This document shows positions 53,985 through 63,049 of a stretch of 64,000 nt of DNA, piece after piece. Made by a program: the position numbers and the translations under genes. Source of the DNA: Candidatus Sumerlaeota bacterium (GTDB taxonomy: Bacteria; Sumerlaeota; Sumerlaeia; SLMS01; JAHLLQ01). Positions within the stretch are counted from its first letter, which is position 1. Every line of letters starts with the position of its first letter. The notes under the pieces are model-generated. The model was not told where the DNA came from. It made no database searches and saw only the letters and a program-made list of their open reading frames with translations. The stretch covers positions 69,237 through 133,236 of the forward strand of contig JASGMJ010000009.1 in NCBI GenBank assembly GCA_030156535.1. Reading direction: 5' to 3'.

Positions 53985-55588
53985 GCGAAACAACCGTCCC
54001 CAGCATCACGAACCGCCGAACACCCACGTCCACGTTTCTTGGGCGCGTGGGTGGCTTCTTGATGGACCTGCTTCTGCTCGCCCTCTTTCTCGTGTTTGGC
54101 GTGGCGCTGCTCGACATTGTTGTGAAGCTCATCGTTTTGATCGTCGGCTACGTGATGGCCGTCAAGGAGCCGAGCTACTTCAAGCTCGCGCTCGAAGGGT
54201 GGGGGCCAACGCGGCATCGCGACGACTGGGTTGGCCTGGTCGTGTCGATTGGTGCGTCCGCCGTGCTCGGCGTGCTCTTCTTCTACGGACTGAAACTCCG
54301 CCGCTTTCTTCTCTCACGCCTGATTGACGCCGGGTTCGAGAGCTTCATCAGCAAACGCTATCTGATCTCCCGGGAAAGTGGCTCGCTCGTCAGCCTCATC
54401 ACGGTGGTTTCCGTGTTGGGCGTTTCCGTGGGCGTGATGGCGCTCGTCGTCGTGATCTCGGTGATGAACGGATTCGACAGCATTTTCCTCGACCGCATCA
54501 TGGGGGTGTTCGGGCACGTTGAGGTCCGCGCGGACTACTTCGATCCCGACGCGGAGTTCAGCGAGGCCCAGGCCGAGCAGATCATGAAGCTTGCGGAAAG
54601 CACTCCCGGGATCGTGGCGGCATCGCCGCTGATCCGCCGCGAGACGTTCTTCCAGGTTCAGGTCAGCGCCTCGCAGAAGCAGCACGGCATCCGCATCTAC
54701 GGCATCGACCCGACGCGGGAAAACAAGGTGACGAATCTGATGGCCAGCGTCATCGAGACGAGCCCCGGCGTCCCCGGGCAGGCAGTCCCCGGGCGCAACG
54801 AGATCGTTGTCGGCAGCGAACTCGCCCGCCAGGCCGGCATCGTTGTTGGAGACACGATTCACATCTTCGGCAAGACGGTCGTGACAGCGCGCGGGCCCAC
54901 GCCCAAATGGATTCCGCTCAAGGTTGTCGGTATCATGGAGACGGGCCTCCACGACGTGGACTCCTTCTTCGCCTATACGAACATCGAGACGGCCCAGAGT
55001 CTGTACCTGACTTCCGGGAAGATCCCGGTCGTCCACATGAAGGTGAAGGATGCCTACGAGGCGACGCGCATTGCCGAGCAACTTGCCGGGCAACTGCCGC
55101 GAAACTCCTACCTGATTACTTGGGAGAGCTTTAACCGCGAGTTCTTTGCCGCGCTGAAGACCGAGAAAATCGCCATGTTCATCATTCTGCTGATGATCGT
55201 GCTCGTCGCTTCGCTCAATATCGTCGGCACGCTGGTCATGGTTGTGACCCAGAAGACGCGCGAGATTGGCATCCTGAAGAGCATGGGCGCCACCAAGGCG
55301 ATGATCCTGCGCGTGTTCCTTTTTCACGGTGCCTTCATCGGACTGGTGGGAACGTCGCTCGGGACGGCGTTCGGGCTGTGGCTTTGCCGCTTCGTCGACA
55401 AGGACATCCACAAAATCTTCCAACTCCCCGGTGCTGTCTACGGACTCGACCGGCTGCCTGTGCTCGTCGATTTCACGACGATCGCCTCCATCTGTATTTG
55501 CTCGTTCCTTATCTGTCTGATTGCGGGCCTGATTCCTGCATTACAGGCGGCCAGGCTCAACCCCGTGGAAGCGCTCCGCTATTCCTGA
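53981..55588 (+). CDS. LolC/LolE-type lipoprotein-releasing ABC permease with N-terminal extension
   Basis: This permease of the FtsX superfamily extracts lipoproteins for transport to the outer membrane. The Lol core begins near residue 120 ([20 protein letters not shown]) and contains SVMNGFD, a periplasmic domain, and the C-terminal helices with [17 protein letters not shown]. Residues 1-118 are an extension with two to three additional hydrophobic helices (about 25-60 and 84-104) that the usual ~410-residue proteins lack. Start GTG overlaps lysS. No LolD ATPase is adjacent. Outer-membrane lipoproteins are supported by the lipobox on the GH protein at 58-60 kb. Confidence 0.88.
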   Translation: MSETTVPSITNRRTPTSTFLGRVGGFLMDLLLLALFLVFGVALLDIVVKLIVLIVGYVMAVKEPSYFKLALEGWGPTRHRDDWVGLVVSIGASAVLGVLFFYGLKLRRFLLSRLIDAGFESFISKRYLISRESGSLVSLITVVSVLGVSVGVMALVVVISVMNGFDSIFLDRIMGVFGHVEVRADYFDPDAEFSEAQAEQIMKLAESTPGIVAASPLIRRETFFQVQVSASQKQHGIRIYGIDPTRENKVTNLMASVIETSPGVPGQAVPGRNEIVVGSELARQAGIVVGDTIHIFGKTVVTARGPTPKWIPLKVVGIMETGLHDVDSFFAYTNIETAQSLYLTSGKIPVVHMKVKDAYEATRIAEQLAGQLPRNSYLITWESFNREFFAALKTEKIAMFIILLMIVLVASLNIVGTLVMVVTQKTREIGILKSMGATKAMILRVFLFHGAFIGLVGTSLGTAFGLWLCRFVDKDIHKIFQLPGAVYGLDRLPVLVDFTTIASICICSFLICLIAGLIPALQAARLNPVEALRYS

Positions 55589-55604
55589 GCCCCGCCGAGT
55601 GATC

Positions 55605-55985
55605 ATGGAACCCTGCTTGAACGATCTGGCCCAGAAGATCGGTATCCCGCTCACCCAGCGGCACATTTTCCTCTGTGCAAGCCCTGAGAATTCAACGCAC
55701 GAGGAACGCCAGTTGCTCTCCGAAGCGTGGGGCTACCTGGAGCACCGGCTCAGCGAGTTGCACATCGAGGATCACGGCAAAGTCTTGCAGGCTCGCATGG
55801 GCACGCCCAAGGTGGAGGGCCCGGCGCCTCATGCCGTCGTCTACCCCGAGGGGACCTGGTATCACTCGTGCACTCCGATGGTGCTCGAACGCATCATTCG
55901 CGAGCACCTGATTGGCGGCCGCCCTGTCACCGATTTCATGGTCCACTGGGGCAAGCCGCGCAATGGCGCTACTGAGGTTCACTGA
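55605..55985 (+). CDS. Thioredoxin-fold [2Fe-2S] ferredoxin-like protein lacking cluster cysteines
   Basis: This 126-residue protein matches the thioredoxin-like [2Fe-2S] ferredoxin family along its length: RHIFLCA at the start, the [11 protein letters not shown] helix, and [21 protein letters not shown] then EHLIGG near the end. The family normally has four cluster cysteines: C plus a CC-containing stretch early, and two in a CL..C loop before the GP-VVYPEG. Here only the first (C24) remains; the loop reads [13 protein letters not shown] without Cys. A cluster in the usual form is therefore unlikely. ATG 55605 is used. It lies 16 bases after the Lol permease. Confidence 0.8.
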   Translation: MEPCLNDLAQKIGIPLTQRHIFLCASPENSTHEERQLLSEAWGYLEHRLSELHIEDHGKVLQARMGTPKVEGPAPHAVVYPEGTWYHSCTPMVLERIIREHLIGGRPVTDFMVHWGKPRNGATEVH

Positions 55986-56085
55986 CTCCGTTCTGCACTT
56001 GCCTGCGCATCCCGATTTTCGTAACCTCACACCAATGAATCCGTAGTCTGGGCCAGATTTGATGGCCCCGGACAGGAGGAGTTGT

Positions 56086-56538
56086 ATGCAATTCGACATT
56101 GTTCTCCGCGATGAGGTCAAAGGACTTATGGCCATCATCGAGATCAAGGCGTCCAGAGACCCGTGGTCTGCTGAGGAAGCGGCCGAATATCGTTCTTCCC
56201 TGCTCGCCTCTCTCCCGGTGCGGCCAAGGTACTTCCTCCTGCTCACTCCCGAGCAGGGGTACCTGTGGATGCAGGACGATGCCATCGCCCCTCCTGCTCC
56301 GCCACGCCTGAGTTTCCCCATGGCCCCCATCGTGACTGGCTACTTCGACCGAAGTGGAAGAGAACGGCCGAGCAGGCCTGAATTCGAGTCCCTTGTCTTT
56401 CGCTGGTTGCTTGGCTTGGTCAGCCGAGTTGCAGATGGGCAGGAAACAGGAGGCCGGGAGACCGAAGACCTGTTGGCTGCCTGTGGATTCATCGACGACA
56501 TTCAGGGGTCTCTCGTGCTTCCCGAGGCAGCGGCGTGA
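56086..56538 (+). CDS. Small protein with a PD-(D/E)xK nuclease-like core, partner of the next gene
   Basis: This 150-residue protein starts at ATG 56086 with AGGAGGA about six bases upstream. It opens DIVLRDEVKGLMAIIEIKAS: D4 and E19-x-K21 have the spacing of a restriction-endonuclease-like (D..E-x-K) active site, and YFLLLTPEQGYLW follows, as in a family of small bacterial EVK proteins I recall. It has no signal peptide. Its stop overlaps the GTG of the PIN-like gene (GTGA), so the pair is translated together. The function is unknown; a toxin-antitoxin or defence role is inference. Confidence 0.6.
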   Translation: MQFDIVLRDEVKGLMAIIEIKASRDPWSAEEAAEYRSSLLASLPVRPRYFLLLTPEQGYLWMQDDAIAPPAPPRLSFPMAPIVTGYFDRSGRERPSRPEFESLVFRWLLGLVSRVADGQETGGRETEDLLAACGFIDDIQGSLVLPEAAA

Positions 56539-57161
56539 TCCTCTACGTGGAGACCAATTTCCTCCTGGAAATCGCGCGGCAACAAGACCACGCTCAGGAA
56601 GCCGAGGAACTGCTGCTACTCGGCAGTGACCGCAGCCGTTTGCGCCTTTTCTGCCCGGCGCACTGTATTGGTGAGGCAGCGGCCAACATTGGATACCATC
56701 ACCAAGAGCGCCTTCCATTGCTGGTGAGTTTGCAAAAGCAGCAGCGCGAATTAGGGCGCTATGCAATCGAAAGCGGACTGACCGATTTGATCGGAAAACT
56801 GGATAGCAGAATGCATGCTGTTCGGAAGCACGAAGAGTGGCGCCTGGAACAAACAGTTGAAAAACTGCTTCGCTTCGATGGGGCCTTGCCTACACCTTAT
56901 CTTGCCTGTGGAGACGCTGCGGAGTTCGAGCTTGAGTACGAACTCCGTTTCTCAGATGCTCTCCTGCTTGCAACCGTCATCCGCCATGCCCGAACACTTT
57001 CTGAAGAACTAAAGGCCTTCGTCAGCCGTGACAGAAAGGATTTCGGAGGCCGTGTCGCGCGCGAGGTTCTGCGCCGTGAGAACATCAAGTACCTGACGAC
57101 TTTCGAGGCCGCTCTGGCACTCGCGAAGCGGCATCGCGGGGAGCCGGGCAAGTCCGATTGA
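56535..57161 (+). CDS. PIN-like domain protein, second gene of a coupled pair
   Basis: This 208-residue protein starts at GTG 56535, overlapping the previous stop. The beginning, ILYVETNFLLEIA, resembles the first strand of PIN RNase domains, where D-x-N/D is usual; here it is E6-T-N8. Other acidic residues in suitable places are E47 (CIGEAAAN), D141 (FSDALLL) and D166/D169 (SRDRKDF), matching the C-terminal PIN pattern FxSxDxKDF. PIN proteins are often VapC-type RNases with an antitoxin next to them; the partner here is nuclease-like rather than a known antitoxin. The activity is not proven. Confidence 0.65.
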   Translation: MILYVETNFLLEIARQQDHAQEAEELLLLGSDRSRLRLFCPAHCIGEAAANIGYHHQERLPLLVSLQKQQRELGRYAIESGLTDLIGKLDSRMHAVRKHEEWRLEQTVEKLLRFDGALPTPYLACGDAAEFELEYELRFSDALLLATVIRHARTLSEELKAFVSRDRKDFGGRVAREVLRRENIKYLTTFEAALALAKRHRGEPGKSD

Positions 57162-57216
57162 TTTCTCGTCTTCGAAGCTTTTTTGAGCGCTACCACACAA
57201 GAAGGACCCAACAAGC

Positions 57217-58149
57217 ATGAGGCTTTGCACCGTTCGCACAGGGGATCTCGATCCCTTCTTTGGCATTCTCATCAAGAACAAGATACTGCGCCTCTCTGTG
57301 GCGGCGGCACGCATGGGTCTGCGTCCAGCCCAGCGCGCCTACTTCGACGATCTCCTTGTCTACCTCCAGGGGCTTCCCCATTCGGAAAAGCAACTCCGCA
57401 AGCTGCTCCAGGCCATTGCGGATTCCCCCAAGCAGATCGTTGGCAACGCCGAGGACGGATTTCCGTTTCTCATCCCTTCGGGTGACGTGACGTATCTGCC
57501 GCCCGTGCGCCGTCCCGGCAAGTTCCTCTGTATTGGTCTGAACTATCGCGATCATTGCGAGGAGCAGAACAGGCCCATCCCCGAGTTCCCCATCGTCTTC
57601 AACAAGTTCGCCACCTCGCTCATCGGGCATGGCGCGGAGATCCCGCTTCCCCTGAAAGCCGACGAGCAAATCGACTACGAAGCGGAGTTCGCCTTCGTCA
57701 TTGGCAAGACGGCCAGGCGCGTCAAGAAACGCCACGCCATGGCGCACGTTGCGGGCTACATGATCGTCAACGACGTTTCAGCGCGGGCGCTCCAGGCGCG
57801 CGAGCGCCAGTGGTCGCGCGCCAAGGGATTCGACGGCGCGGGTCCGTGCGGGCCATTCCTCGTCACGCCCGACGAAGTCGAAAATCCCGGCAGCCTCGCC
57901 GTTCGCCTCAAGCTCAACGGCAAGGTCATGCAGTCGTCGAACACCAAGCACCTCGTCTTCGGAATCGAGGAACTCATCCAGCACATCTCTGCCGTCATCA
58001 CACTCGAACCGGGTGATGTTATTTCGACGGGTACGCCGGGCGGCGTGGGGCTCTACCGCGAGCCCCAGGTCTTCCTCAAGCCGGGTGACATGGTGGAAGT
58101 CGAGATCGAGAAGCTCGGCACGCTGCGCAATAGCTGCATCAAGGCGTAG
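57217..58149 (+). CDS. Fumarylacetoacetate hydrolase (FAH) family protein
   Basis: FAH-family enzymes hydrolyse or decarboxylate C-C bonds in 2-oxo or acylpyruvate compounds with Mg2+. The 310-residue protein shows FLCIGLNYRDHCEE, the metal-site residues in IDYEAEFAFVIGK (two Glu), VNDVSARALQ, and the C-terminal LEPGDVISTGTPGGVG. The N-terminal ~75 residues are typical of the longer bacterial members. Substrate is not predictable from sequence. Its end overlaps by 11 bases the end of the convergent glycoside-hydrolase gene. Confidence 0.9.
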   Translation: MRLCTVRTGDLDPFFGILIKNKILRLSVAAARMGLRPAQRAYFDDLLVYLQGLPHSEKQLRKLLQAIADSPKQIVGNAEDGFPFLIPSGDVTYLPPVRRPGKFLCIGLNYRDHCEEQNRPIPEFPIVFNKFATSLIGHGAEIPLPLKADEQIDYEAEFAFVIGKTARRVKKRHAMAHVAGYMIVNDVSARALQARERQWSRAKGFDGAGPCGPFLVTPDEVENPGSLAVRLKLNGKVMQSSNTKHLVFGIEELIQHISAVITLEPGDVISTGTPGGVGLYREPQVFLKPGDMVEVEIEKLGTLRNSCIKA

Positions 58150-60658
58150 GGAGCGCCACGCCTTTCGGCCAGAGGATCAAATCGGCAAAGTACCACGGTT
58201 CTTTGCCCCAGCCAATGCCGGGGGTGAGTTCGATCCACCCCTCGCGCGCACCGGGTTGGTCTTCGTCCGTATCGTTGTGGATGACGTTGAAGCCCATGAT
58301 CCGGCCCGGTTCCATGATGGCCGGATCGATCACAGCCGCAGGGATGCGCAGTTCATAGGACACGCGCCCGGCCGATTCATCGGCGTGGATGGCGATGGTG
58401 CATTCCTTCTCGACAATGGAGGCGATGCGGCCTTCGGGAAAGTGCCCGGGATAGAGCCAGTTCGTGCCGTCGCGCATCCTGGCGATCTCGAACTCGTAGT
58501 CATTTTCGTCAAACGTCTCGCCTTCCTCTGCATCGTTCAGAACATCGAGTGCGATCTGCAGGGAATCGTAATCCCAGAACACGGTTGAGAAGGGAAAAAT
58601 GAGAGCGTCGTCCGTCACTTCAATGGCGATGTAGAGCGCCTCGCTGTCCCACCCGAGCCAGCCTTCGATGGAGACATCCTGCGCGCCACCCGCTCGATTG
58701 GGATTAAAGTCGACTTCCGTGAACCACGAGGGATGAAGCACCGGAGTCCGGCTCTTCCATTCGGACAGATTTCCGTCAATGGTCGGTTGGGTTTCCAGAA
58801 ACGGCACGGGAATCGGAAGGAGCGTTGTGGAGGCTTCTGTCACGGCTTCGTTGGAACGGACCTTCGCCGAGATTGGAAAGGATTCGCCGGGTTGGATCGT
58901 TGTCCAATCCACCGCCGCGCTGGCCGTTGCCAATGCCTGCGCGGGGAGACCGAGCGGAACGGTGATTGGCGCGAAATGCGGGAAGGTGAATTCCACGGAA
59001 GCCGTTCTTTGGCTGGCCGTTCTGTTGCTGACTTCAAGCAGCACTTCACCTTGGGGAAGTGCCGTGCGCGAAAGCGCGGGGAAGCGCGCATTGATCGGTG
59101 GAAGAACGTTCAGGCGATAGCTGACCGGGTACTCCACGCCATCGATGACGATGTGCCCGGTGACATCCAGCAGACCGGTGGGGGTGCCTTCGGGCACTTT
59201 GACGAGCCACTGATCGCGTCCCCAGAAGATGGGCGCGCCCTCCGGGAAGCGCAGGGCTGATGTCTGTCCGCCGGTGGCGCAGGGAAACGGCACTACTTCG
59301 CCCGGGACAACGTCCAAAACTCCCAGGTACTCTCCGTCCGCCCGCCGCATAGTGTGGCGAACGACCTCGCGAAGTGCCGGGCCAGTGCCTTCGAGGAACA
59401 CGGGGCCAAAGCCGTCCGTGTCATTGGCAACGGGAGCGGTGCTCAACCGCGAGATGATCATTCCCCCGGCGTCGGCCGTCCGTGCCAACCGCTGTTCGAC
59501 CACCGCTGCGCTGTCCAGTGGCAGGCCTTCCGGTGTTTGGTAGTCAGAAGCTTCCTCGTCACTCCAGAGTACGAGAACATCGGCATCCGGTCGTGCAAAG
59601 AGAAAGCCCTCCACATCGGGCCTGGGCGTCCAGCGTCCCAAAAACTCAGCGTTCCCCAACTGCCTGGAGAGCAGGCGATGCGCCCAGAAGGAAGGCTTGG
59701 GCGAACCGTCGGCTCGCACCAGGCCACGGAACGATTTGGCATCCGCCGCGTTCTCGTCGCCGGTCCAGTCTTTCAGAGTCAGTTGAAAGACACGTTCCAC
59801 GCCGTGCGAGACCCAGAGAACCTCGCTGCGGATCATGCGCTCGGCCTGCTGCGCTTCCGTGACGCCTGCCGGGCCCGTGTAGATTCCCGTCTCCGTGATC
59901 CAAAGGGGCTTCTCGTCATCGTTCTCGCGCATGATGCGGCGAAGGATGTCGATTTCGCGGCGCTGCCTGGCTTCTGTCGGGTCGTTGCCGTAAGTGTGAT
60001 AGGAGAGAACATCAAAATAACCCTTCGCCCCATTGGCGTACATCCCGCGCACGAAGCGTTCATCCGCGCCTGCCAGAGCCCCGCCGAGGATCACGCAGTC
60101 CGGGTCGGCCTGCTTGGCGCGCTCGTAGCTGACCTGAAGGAGGCGTGTGTAGTGGGCGACGTTGGGCTTTGGGGCCCAGAACGGCAGGATATTCGGCTCG
60201 TTCCAGATTTCCCAGTGCTTCACGTGGTCCTTATAGCGGTCCACCATGCGATAGACGTACTCGCCAAACTGCTGGATCTCCTCCTCGGTCGCGGGAGCAT
60301 CCTGCTTCCACGCGGAACCATAGCACAGAATAATCACAGGATTTACGTTGGCATCACGAAAATCCTGGACGGCTGCGTCGAAGTAATCCCATTCCCAGCG
60401 GTCGGGTTCGGGCTGGACAAGTCCCCACCAAAGATCCCGACGGTCCCATCGTGAACCTGTCAGGAGATAGAGGTCCATGAAGGCATCAGCCTCTTGCAGG
60501 GCAGCGGGGTCCGGCTTCGCGTGGCTGTACTGGAACCCCATAATGCCAAAGGGATTCGGTGACGCCTCCGCTGGTGCCGGTGCCTGCCTTTTGGCGCATC
60601 CGGTCCCGGACAACATGACGGCCACCACACAGGCGGCCAGAATCGTCTTGAAGCTCAT
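58139..60658 (-). CDS. Lipoprotein with a clan GH-A glycoside hydrolase domain and CBM9-like C-terminus
   Basis: This 839-residue exported protein has a lipobox LSGTGC with lipidated C21. The catalytic part (about 35-330) is a TIM-barrel like GH5/GH39/GH53 enzymes: acid/base E154 in IWNEPN and nucleophile E256 in LWITETG. A middle beta-rich region (about 330-640) follows. The last ~200 residues resemble a CBM9/DOMON module, containing TIDGNLSEWKSRTPV and a late GFNVIHNDTDEDQPGAREGWIELTP stretch (each quoted part shortened from a longer match). It is likely anchored to the membrane or outer envelope and acts on polysaccharide. The substrate is unknown. Confidence 0.85.
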   Translation of the reverse strand: MSFKTILAACVVAVMLSGTGCAKRQAPAPAEASPNPFGIMGFQYSHAKPDPAALQEADAFMDLYLLTGSRWDRRDLWWGLVQPEPDRWEWDYFDAAVQDFRDANVNPVIILCYGSAWKQDAPATEEEIQQFGEYVYRMVDRYKDHVKHWEIWNEPNILPFWAPKPNVAHYTRLLQVSYERAKQADPDCVILGGALAGADERFVRGMYANGAKGYFDVLSYHTYGNDPTEARQRREIDILRRIMRENDDEKPLWITETGIYTGPAGVTEAQQAERMIRSEVLWVSHGVERVFQLTLKDWTGDENAADAKSFRGLVRADGSPKPSFWAHRLLSRQLGNAEFLGRWTPRPDVEGFLFARPDADVLVLWSDEEASDYQTPEGLPLDSAAVVEQRLARTADAGGMIISRLSTAPVANDTDGFGPVFLEGTGPALREVVRHTMRRADGEYLGVLDVVPGEVVPFPCATGGQTSALRFPEGAPIFWGRDQWLVKVPEGTPTGLLDVTGHIVIDGVEYPVSYRLNVLPPINARFPALSRTALPQGEVLLEVSNRTASQRTASVEFTFPHFAPITVPLGLPAQALATASAAVDWTTIQPGESFPISAKVRSNEAVTEASTTLLPIPVPFLETQPTIDGNLSEWKSRTPVLHPSWFTEVDFNPNRAGGAQDVSIEGWLGWDSEALYIAIEVTDDALIFPFSTVFWDYDSLQIALDVLNDAEEGETFDENDYEFEIARMRDGTNWLYPGHFPEGRIASIVEKECTIAIHADESAGRVSYELRIPAAVIDPAIMEPGRIMGFNVIHNDTDEDQPGAREGWIELTPGIGWGKEPWYFADLILWPKGVALPTP

Positions 60659-60679
60659 TCCCCACTCCTCGGCCCGATA

Positions 60680-60880
60680 TCAGAGTCCGTACAGAACAAA
60701 CCCCAGCTCCATGCCGCCGGCGATCAGGGCGAAGAGCAGCAGGGCGCAGAAGATTGAAAGCGCGAACTCGACGAGAAACTCGTCGGTTTCCATGCGCCTC
60801 CAGTCCGCCCGGATCATCCGGTGGAGCCGTTGCCAGTCATTTACCGCCTCGCGCGGATCAGGGGAGTTCCGCCAGTCCAT
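60680..60880 (-). CDS. Small membrane protein upstream of the GH lipoprotein (start uncertain)
   Basis: This short gene codes for about 66 residues from ATG 60880: a charged N-terminus (MDWRNSPDPREAVNDWQRLH) and a C-terminal hydrophobic helix (FALSIFCALLLFALIAGGMEL). It ends 21 bases before the GH gene start and could be cotranscribed. The same frame is open to 61078, with in-frame starts at 61045 and 61078 that add a Pro/Arg-rich part, but neither has a well-spaced ribosome-binding site. I do not recognise a family. Confidence 0.4.
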   Translation of the reverse strand: MDWRNSPDPREAVNDWQRLHRMIRADWRRMETDEFLVEFALSIFCALLLFALIAGGMELGFVLYGL

Positions 60881-61113
60881 GGGGACAGGCTTCCCTCCCC
60901 GGCTCCGACGGTCAAAGGGATTTGGAGACTCACGTGGCTCGTTCCAGGGGGCATCGCTGTCCCGGGGATCGGGCGCCCCTGTTGGCTCTGTTCTTCGAAC
61001 CGCAAACCGCGAGCCGCGAGGAACGGAAAGGTCCGCTCCTTTCATCTCTCCTTGCCCGCCCCTTGCTTCCCGGGGCACCGTCCTCCGCCATTTCTCATGA
61101 GGATGCCACGGCT

Positions 61114-62181
61114 ATGTCCAAGAGCTTCAAGATTGCAGTTATTCACGGTGACGGCACCGGACCGGAAGTCATGCGCGAGGGCCTGAAGGTTCTCGACGTG
61201 GCCGCCAAAAAGTACGGCTTTTCCTATGCGCGCGAGGACTACGATCTCGGCGGCGAGCGCTACTTGCGCACCGGCGAGGTACTCCCCGATTCCGTGCTCG
61301 AAGAGCTTCGTGCCCAGGACGCCATTTACCTCTCCGCCATCGGGCATCCAGACGTGAAGCCCGGCATTCTGGAGAAAGGCATCCTGCTGCGTCTGCGTTT
61401 TGAACTCGATCAGTACATCAACCTGCGCCCCGTGAAGCTCTATCCGGGTGTCAAGAGCCCGCTCGCCAACAAGGGCGCCGAGCACATCGACTTCGTCGTC
61501 GTCCGCGAGAACACCGAGGGCCTTTATGCCGGTGCGGGCGGCAACCTGAAGAAGGGCACGCCCGACGAAGTCGCCATCCAGGAATCCATCAACACGCGCA
61601 AGGGCGTCGATCGCTGCCTGCGCTACGCCTTCAACATCGCGAAGGAACGCCAGCGCAAGCAGCTCACGCTCGTCGGCAAGACCAACGTGCTCACGTATGC
61701 CTTCGACTTGTGGGAACGCGCCTTCAACGAAATGGGGCCGAAGGAATTCCCCGCCGTGAAGCGCAACTACCACCACGTCGATGCCTGCTGCATGTACATG
61801 GTGATGGCGCCCGAGATGTACGACGTCATCGTGACGGACAACATGTTCGGTGACATCATCACCGACGTGGGGGCGATCATCCAGGGCGGTCTGGGCATTT
61901 CGGCCTCCGGAAACCTGAATCCCGACGTGGGCGGCGTTTCGATGTTCGAGCCCGTTGGCGGTTCCGCGCCCCAGTTCACCGGCCAGAACGTCATCAACCC
62001 GCTCGCGTGCATCAACGCGGGGGCGATGATGCTGCGTCATCTTGGCGTGGCCGACGCAGCCAATGCCATCGAAGGCGCCGTCGCAAAGGTGTGCGGCGAA
62101 CTGCCGGGTCTGAATATTGGCGAAACAGGCAAGGGAACCGACGAGATCGGCGACCGCGTGGCGGCACTTGTCGCCGGATAA
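61114..62181 (+). CDS. leuB: 3-isopropylmalate dehydrogenase-like decarboxylating dehydrogenase
   Basis: This beta-decarboxylating dehydrogenase has 355 residues. IAVIHGDGTGPEVMREGLKV is the family opening. The substrate loop LRFELDQYINLRPVKLYPG, then VVVRENTEGLYAGAGG, resemble the Actinobacteria-type LeuB. NMFGDIITDVGAIIQGGLG provides the metal-binding Asp residues. I call it leuB from this similarity, but tartrate, isocitrate or homoisocitrate dehydrogenase activity cannot be excluded. No leuA, leuC or leuD is adjacent. ATG 61114 is the first start at the domain edge; longer starts overlap antisense sequence. Confidence 0.8.
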   Translation: MSKSFKIAVIHGDGTGPEVMREGLKVLDVAAKKYGFSYAREDYDLGGERYLRTGEVLPDSVLEELRAQDAIYLSAIGHPDVKPGILEKGILLRLRFELDQYINLRPVKLYPGVKSPLANKGAEHIDFVVVRENTEGLYAGAGGNLKKGTPDEVAIQESINTRKGVDRCLRYAFNIAKERQRKQLTLVGKTNVLTYAFDLWERAFNEMGPKEFPAVKRNYHHVDACCMYMVMAPEMYDVIVTDNMFGDIITDVGAIIQGGLGISASGNLNPDVGGVSMFEPVGGSAPQFTGQNVINPLACINAGAMMLRHLGVADAANAIEGAVAKVCGELPGLNIGETGKGTDEIGDRVAALVAG

Positions 62182-62234
62182 ACCGGGTATGCTCGTTGCA
62201 TCCGCCCGAATCCATTCCCACCCGGAGGTGCTGC

Positions 62235-63029
62235 ATGGCAGGCAAGGCTCACGAAATTGAGTACGAAGTCCGCGGCGACGACATGCAGTTCGTCGAGATC
62301 ATCCTCGATCCCGGCGAAACAGTCGTCTCGGAAGCCGGCGCCATGATGTTCATGGACCAAGGCATTGAGATGCAAAGCGTCATGGGCGCCAACAAGGAAG
62401 GGGGCCTGATGGGCAAGCTCTTCTCCGCCGGCAAGCGCATGTTGACGGGCGAGAGTCTCTTCCTGACGACGTTCACCAATCAGGGGCAGGGAAAGCAGCG
62501 CGTCGGCTTTGCCGCTCCCTATCCCGGCAAGATCATCCCGATGGACCTCTCGCAGTACGGCCCGATGCTCTGCCAGAAGGACAGCTACCTCTGTTCCGCC
62601 ATGGGCATCGACGTGAACATTGCGTTCACGAAACGCTTCGGCGCGGGGCTGTTCGGCGGCGAGGGATTCATTCTCCAAAAACTGAGCGGCGACGGCCTTT
62701 CCTTCGTCCACGCCGGCGGCATGATTCACTACTACGATCTCGCTCCCGGCCAGCAGATGCGCGTGGACACGGGCTGTCTGGTCGCCTTCCAGGAAAGTGT
62801 CTCGTACGACATCCAGATGGTCGGCAGCATCAAGACGGCTCTTTTCGGCGGTGAAGGGCTCTTCCTCGCCGTTGTCACGGGGCCGGGACGCGTTTTCCTC
62901 CAGTCGCTTCCGTTCAGCCGCCTTGCCAGCCGTATCTACGCGGCCGCGCCGCAGACCGGCGGACGCCGCCAGGGGGAAGGCTCGATTCTCGGAGGCTTGG
63001 GGAACCTGCTCGACGGCGACGGACTCTAA
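62235..63029 (+). CDS. AIM24/TIGR00266-family protein
   Basis: This 264-residue protein belongs to the AIM24-like beta-prism family, found in bacteria and mitochondria. EIEYEVRGDDMQFVEIILDPGE is the common opening, followed by SEAGAMMFMDQGIEM and then Gly-rich repeats such as GAGLFGGEGFILQKLSG. It ends with SRLASRIY-like residues and a Gly-rich tail. GGAGG lies six bases before ATG 62235. The biochemical role of the family is not established. It may be cotranscribed with leuB, which ends 53 bases upstream. Confidence 0.9.
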   Translation: MAGKAHEIEYEVRGDDMQFVEIILDPGETVVSEAGAMMFMDQGIEMQSVMGANKEGGLMGKLFSAGKRMLTGESLFLTTFTNQGQGKQRVGFAAPYPGKIIPMDLSQYGPMLCQKDSYLCSAMGIDVNIAFTKRFGAGLFGGEGFILQKLSGDGLSFVHAGGMIHYYDLAPGQQMRVDTGCLVAFQESVSYDIQMVGSIKTALFGGEGLFLAVVTGPGRVFLQSLPFSRLASRIYAAAPQTGGRRQGEGSILGGLGNLLDGDGL

Positions 63030-63049
63030 TTCCTCAACGGAGGCCGCGC

